From contig DIUH01000128.1 in the NCBI GenBank assembly GCA_002428205.1, positions 1,345 through 17,655 on the forward strand: a DNA stretch of 16,311 bases. The letters run 5' to 3'. This DNA comes from Planctomycetaceae bacterium UBA6163. GTDB taxonomy: Bacteria; Planctomycetota; Planctomycetia; Pirellulales; Pirellulaceae. The notes below the pieces were generated by a model. That model worked only from the letters and a program-made list of their open reading frames with translations, was not told the origin of the DNA and ran no database searches. A program made the translations under genes and the position numbers. Shown in pieces: positions 15,478 through 16,311 of the stretch (the first letter of the stretch is position 1; the number at the start of each line of letters is the position of its first letter).

Positions 15478-16311
15478 CTGCGGCTACTGATGCAGTATCC
15501 CGAAGCACGCATGACCGACAGGTAAACCCACCCCACCACGCGTGCCGATATAATGAACAAGATCACCGCTTCGACAGGTGTAGAATCGATTGCCGGGCTA
15601 AGCATCAGCCATTGACCAGCCGCAGTGGCCTCAACAATCGTTAGTACGACAGCAACCGGCAAATAATGATGCTTTCTGCCGATGGTGGAAAGCACCATCG
15701 ACAACCATACCAAACCGCCTAGCATTCCCATCGCCGCAGCGGGATAGAGTGGTATCAGGTCACCGCCAGACATCCTGCGCGCCGTCCCAATCGCCGCAGC
15801 AATGCAAAACGTCAAGACCAATAAGCCGCGAACTCCCAGTGAGCTTGTCGGATCAGTGCCAGCTTTGCATAAGTCCGGACGATGACGAATCGGTTGGCCC
15901 GTCAATTGCCGATGAAGCACCGGTGCAATCGCGCCGAGTGTTGTCCATAGAATCACAGCAGCCACCACGAATGATAACTCTGGCGTGAATTGATGGACGG
16001 TGAAAATCATCATTACAACGGCCGCAACTAACACCGCGCATAACCAACGGTTGAGCGTCAACCAATCATCGCGTTTGGTAGCGGTCGGATCGATTTTGCC
16101 GTTGGTTAACCCTTTGCCATTGGTCAACCAAAGGGCGATCATCAACCAACCGGCAACGACGATGGCTCCAAAAAGCGGTAGTTCAGGGCCCTCAAAAATA
16201 TCGATATCACCAAACTCGCCGCCGAATCGATACATCAGCATTCCAAATGCCGGTATCGACCAAAGCATCACTACGATGAAGGTCGACAAGGGCAATCGGT
16301 CGCGATCGCGA
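15474..16311 (-). CDS. Multi-pass membrane protein, partial at the window edge
   Basis: An integral membrane protein of unknown function. From the TTG at 16295 it is 273 aa with about eight hydrophobic segments (roughly 4-22, 38-57, 81-100, 106-127, 153-172, 180-205, 211-232, 241-262). The frame stays open upstream of that TTG to the right edge (reading RDRDR before it), so the true N-terminus probably lies outside the window and the TTG is not a dependable start. A tandem LTNGK-GLTNGK repeat sits in the loop after segment two. I recognise no family or active site. Its stop (TAG, 15474-15476) overlaps the kinase TAA within CTAA. Function should not be inferred from the kinase neighbour, since they converge. 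Confidence 0.75.
   Translation of the reverse strand, partial: RDRDRLPLSTFIVVMLWSIPAFGMLMYRFGGEFGDIDIFEGPELPLFGAIVVAGWLMIALWLTNGKGLTNGKIDPTATKRDDWLTLNRWLCAVLVAAVVMMIFTVHQFTPELSFVVAAVILWTTLGAIAPVLHRQLTGQPIRHRPDLCKAGTDPTSSLGVRGLLVLTFCIAAAIGTARRMSGGDLIPLYPAAAMGMLGGLVWLSMVLSTIGRKHHYLPVAVVLTIVEATAAGQWLMLSPAIDSTPVEAVILFIISARVVGWVYLSVMRASGYCISSRS

Noticed and set aside
1..16311. Mobile elements, CRISPR arrays, tRNA or rRNA genes
   Set aside because: No transposase or integrase motifs, no spaced direct repeats with unique spacers, and no tRNA or rRNA signatures were seen. The only direct repeats are inside the Cys-rich gene.

Overview
The window looks like a chromosomal segment of a planctomycete, most likely a Rhodopirellula/Pirellulaceae relative. 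The assignment rests on gene content: a large hook-associated flagellin-family protein, a type I sulfatase with a signal peptide, a secreted PQQ-type beta-propeller, a Ser/Thr kinase fused through one membrane helix to a WD40-like propeller, and a SpoVG protein carrying a zinc ribbon. Weak Shine-Dalgarno sites on most genes and frequent strand switches also fit. I found no tRNA, rRNA, IS element, phage gene or CRISPR array.

Layout. 175-2721 (+): flagellar pair flgL and fliW. 2718-3317 (-): 5-formyltetrahydrofolate cyclo-ligase, convergent with fliW and sharing its stop tetranucleotide. 3619-4828 (+): a PAS-like/LuxR-HTH regulator, then SpoVG with an inserted four-cysteine zinc ribbon. 5020-5876 (-): a repetitive cysteine-rich secreted protein with its own intrinsic terminator. 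5877-6633: mostly non-coding, with an imperfect long hairpin in the leader of the Cys-rich gene and a doubtful small ORF. 6634-6993 (+): a small cupin. 7425-9275 (+): an exported PQQ-like propeller with an EF-hand loop. 9387-10384 (+): a two-gene unit of an Asp-less receiver protein and a thioredoxin-fold protein. 10404-11978 (-): a sulfatase. 12262-15477 (+): the kinase/WD40 protein. 15474-16311 (-): a multi-pass membrane protein cut by the window edge.

How the genes fit together. flgL and fliW form a flagellar assembly/regulation module, although the usual csrA partner is not in the window. The receiver and thioredoxin genes are translationally close, with a consensus SD overlapping the upstream stop, and probably act together. 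The sulfatase, propeller and Cys-rich protein are predicted to be exported and fit a polysaccharide-degrading lifestyle with a protein-rich envelope. The other genes are single transcription units with no evident shared pathway.

I see no convincing multi-gene novel defence or metabolic system. The best candidates for something under-described are the Cys-rich repeat protein with its structured leader, the zinc-ribbon SpoVG, and the Asp-less receiver/thioredoxin pair.
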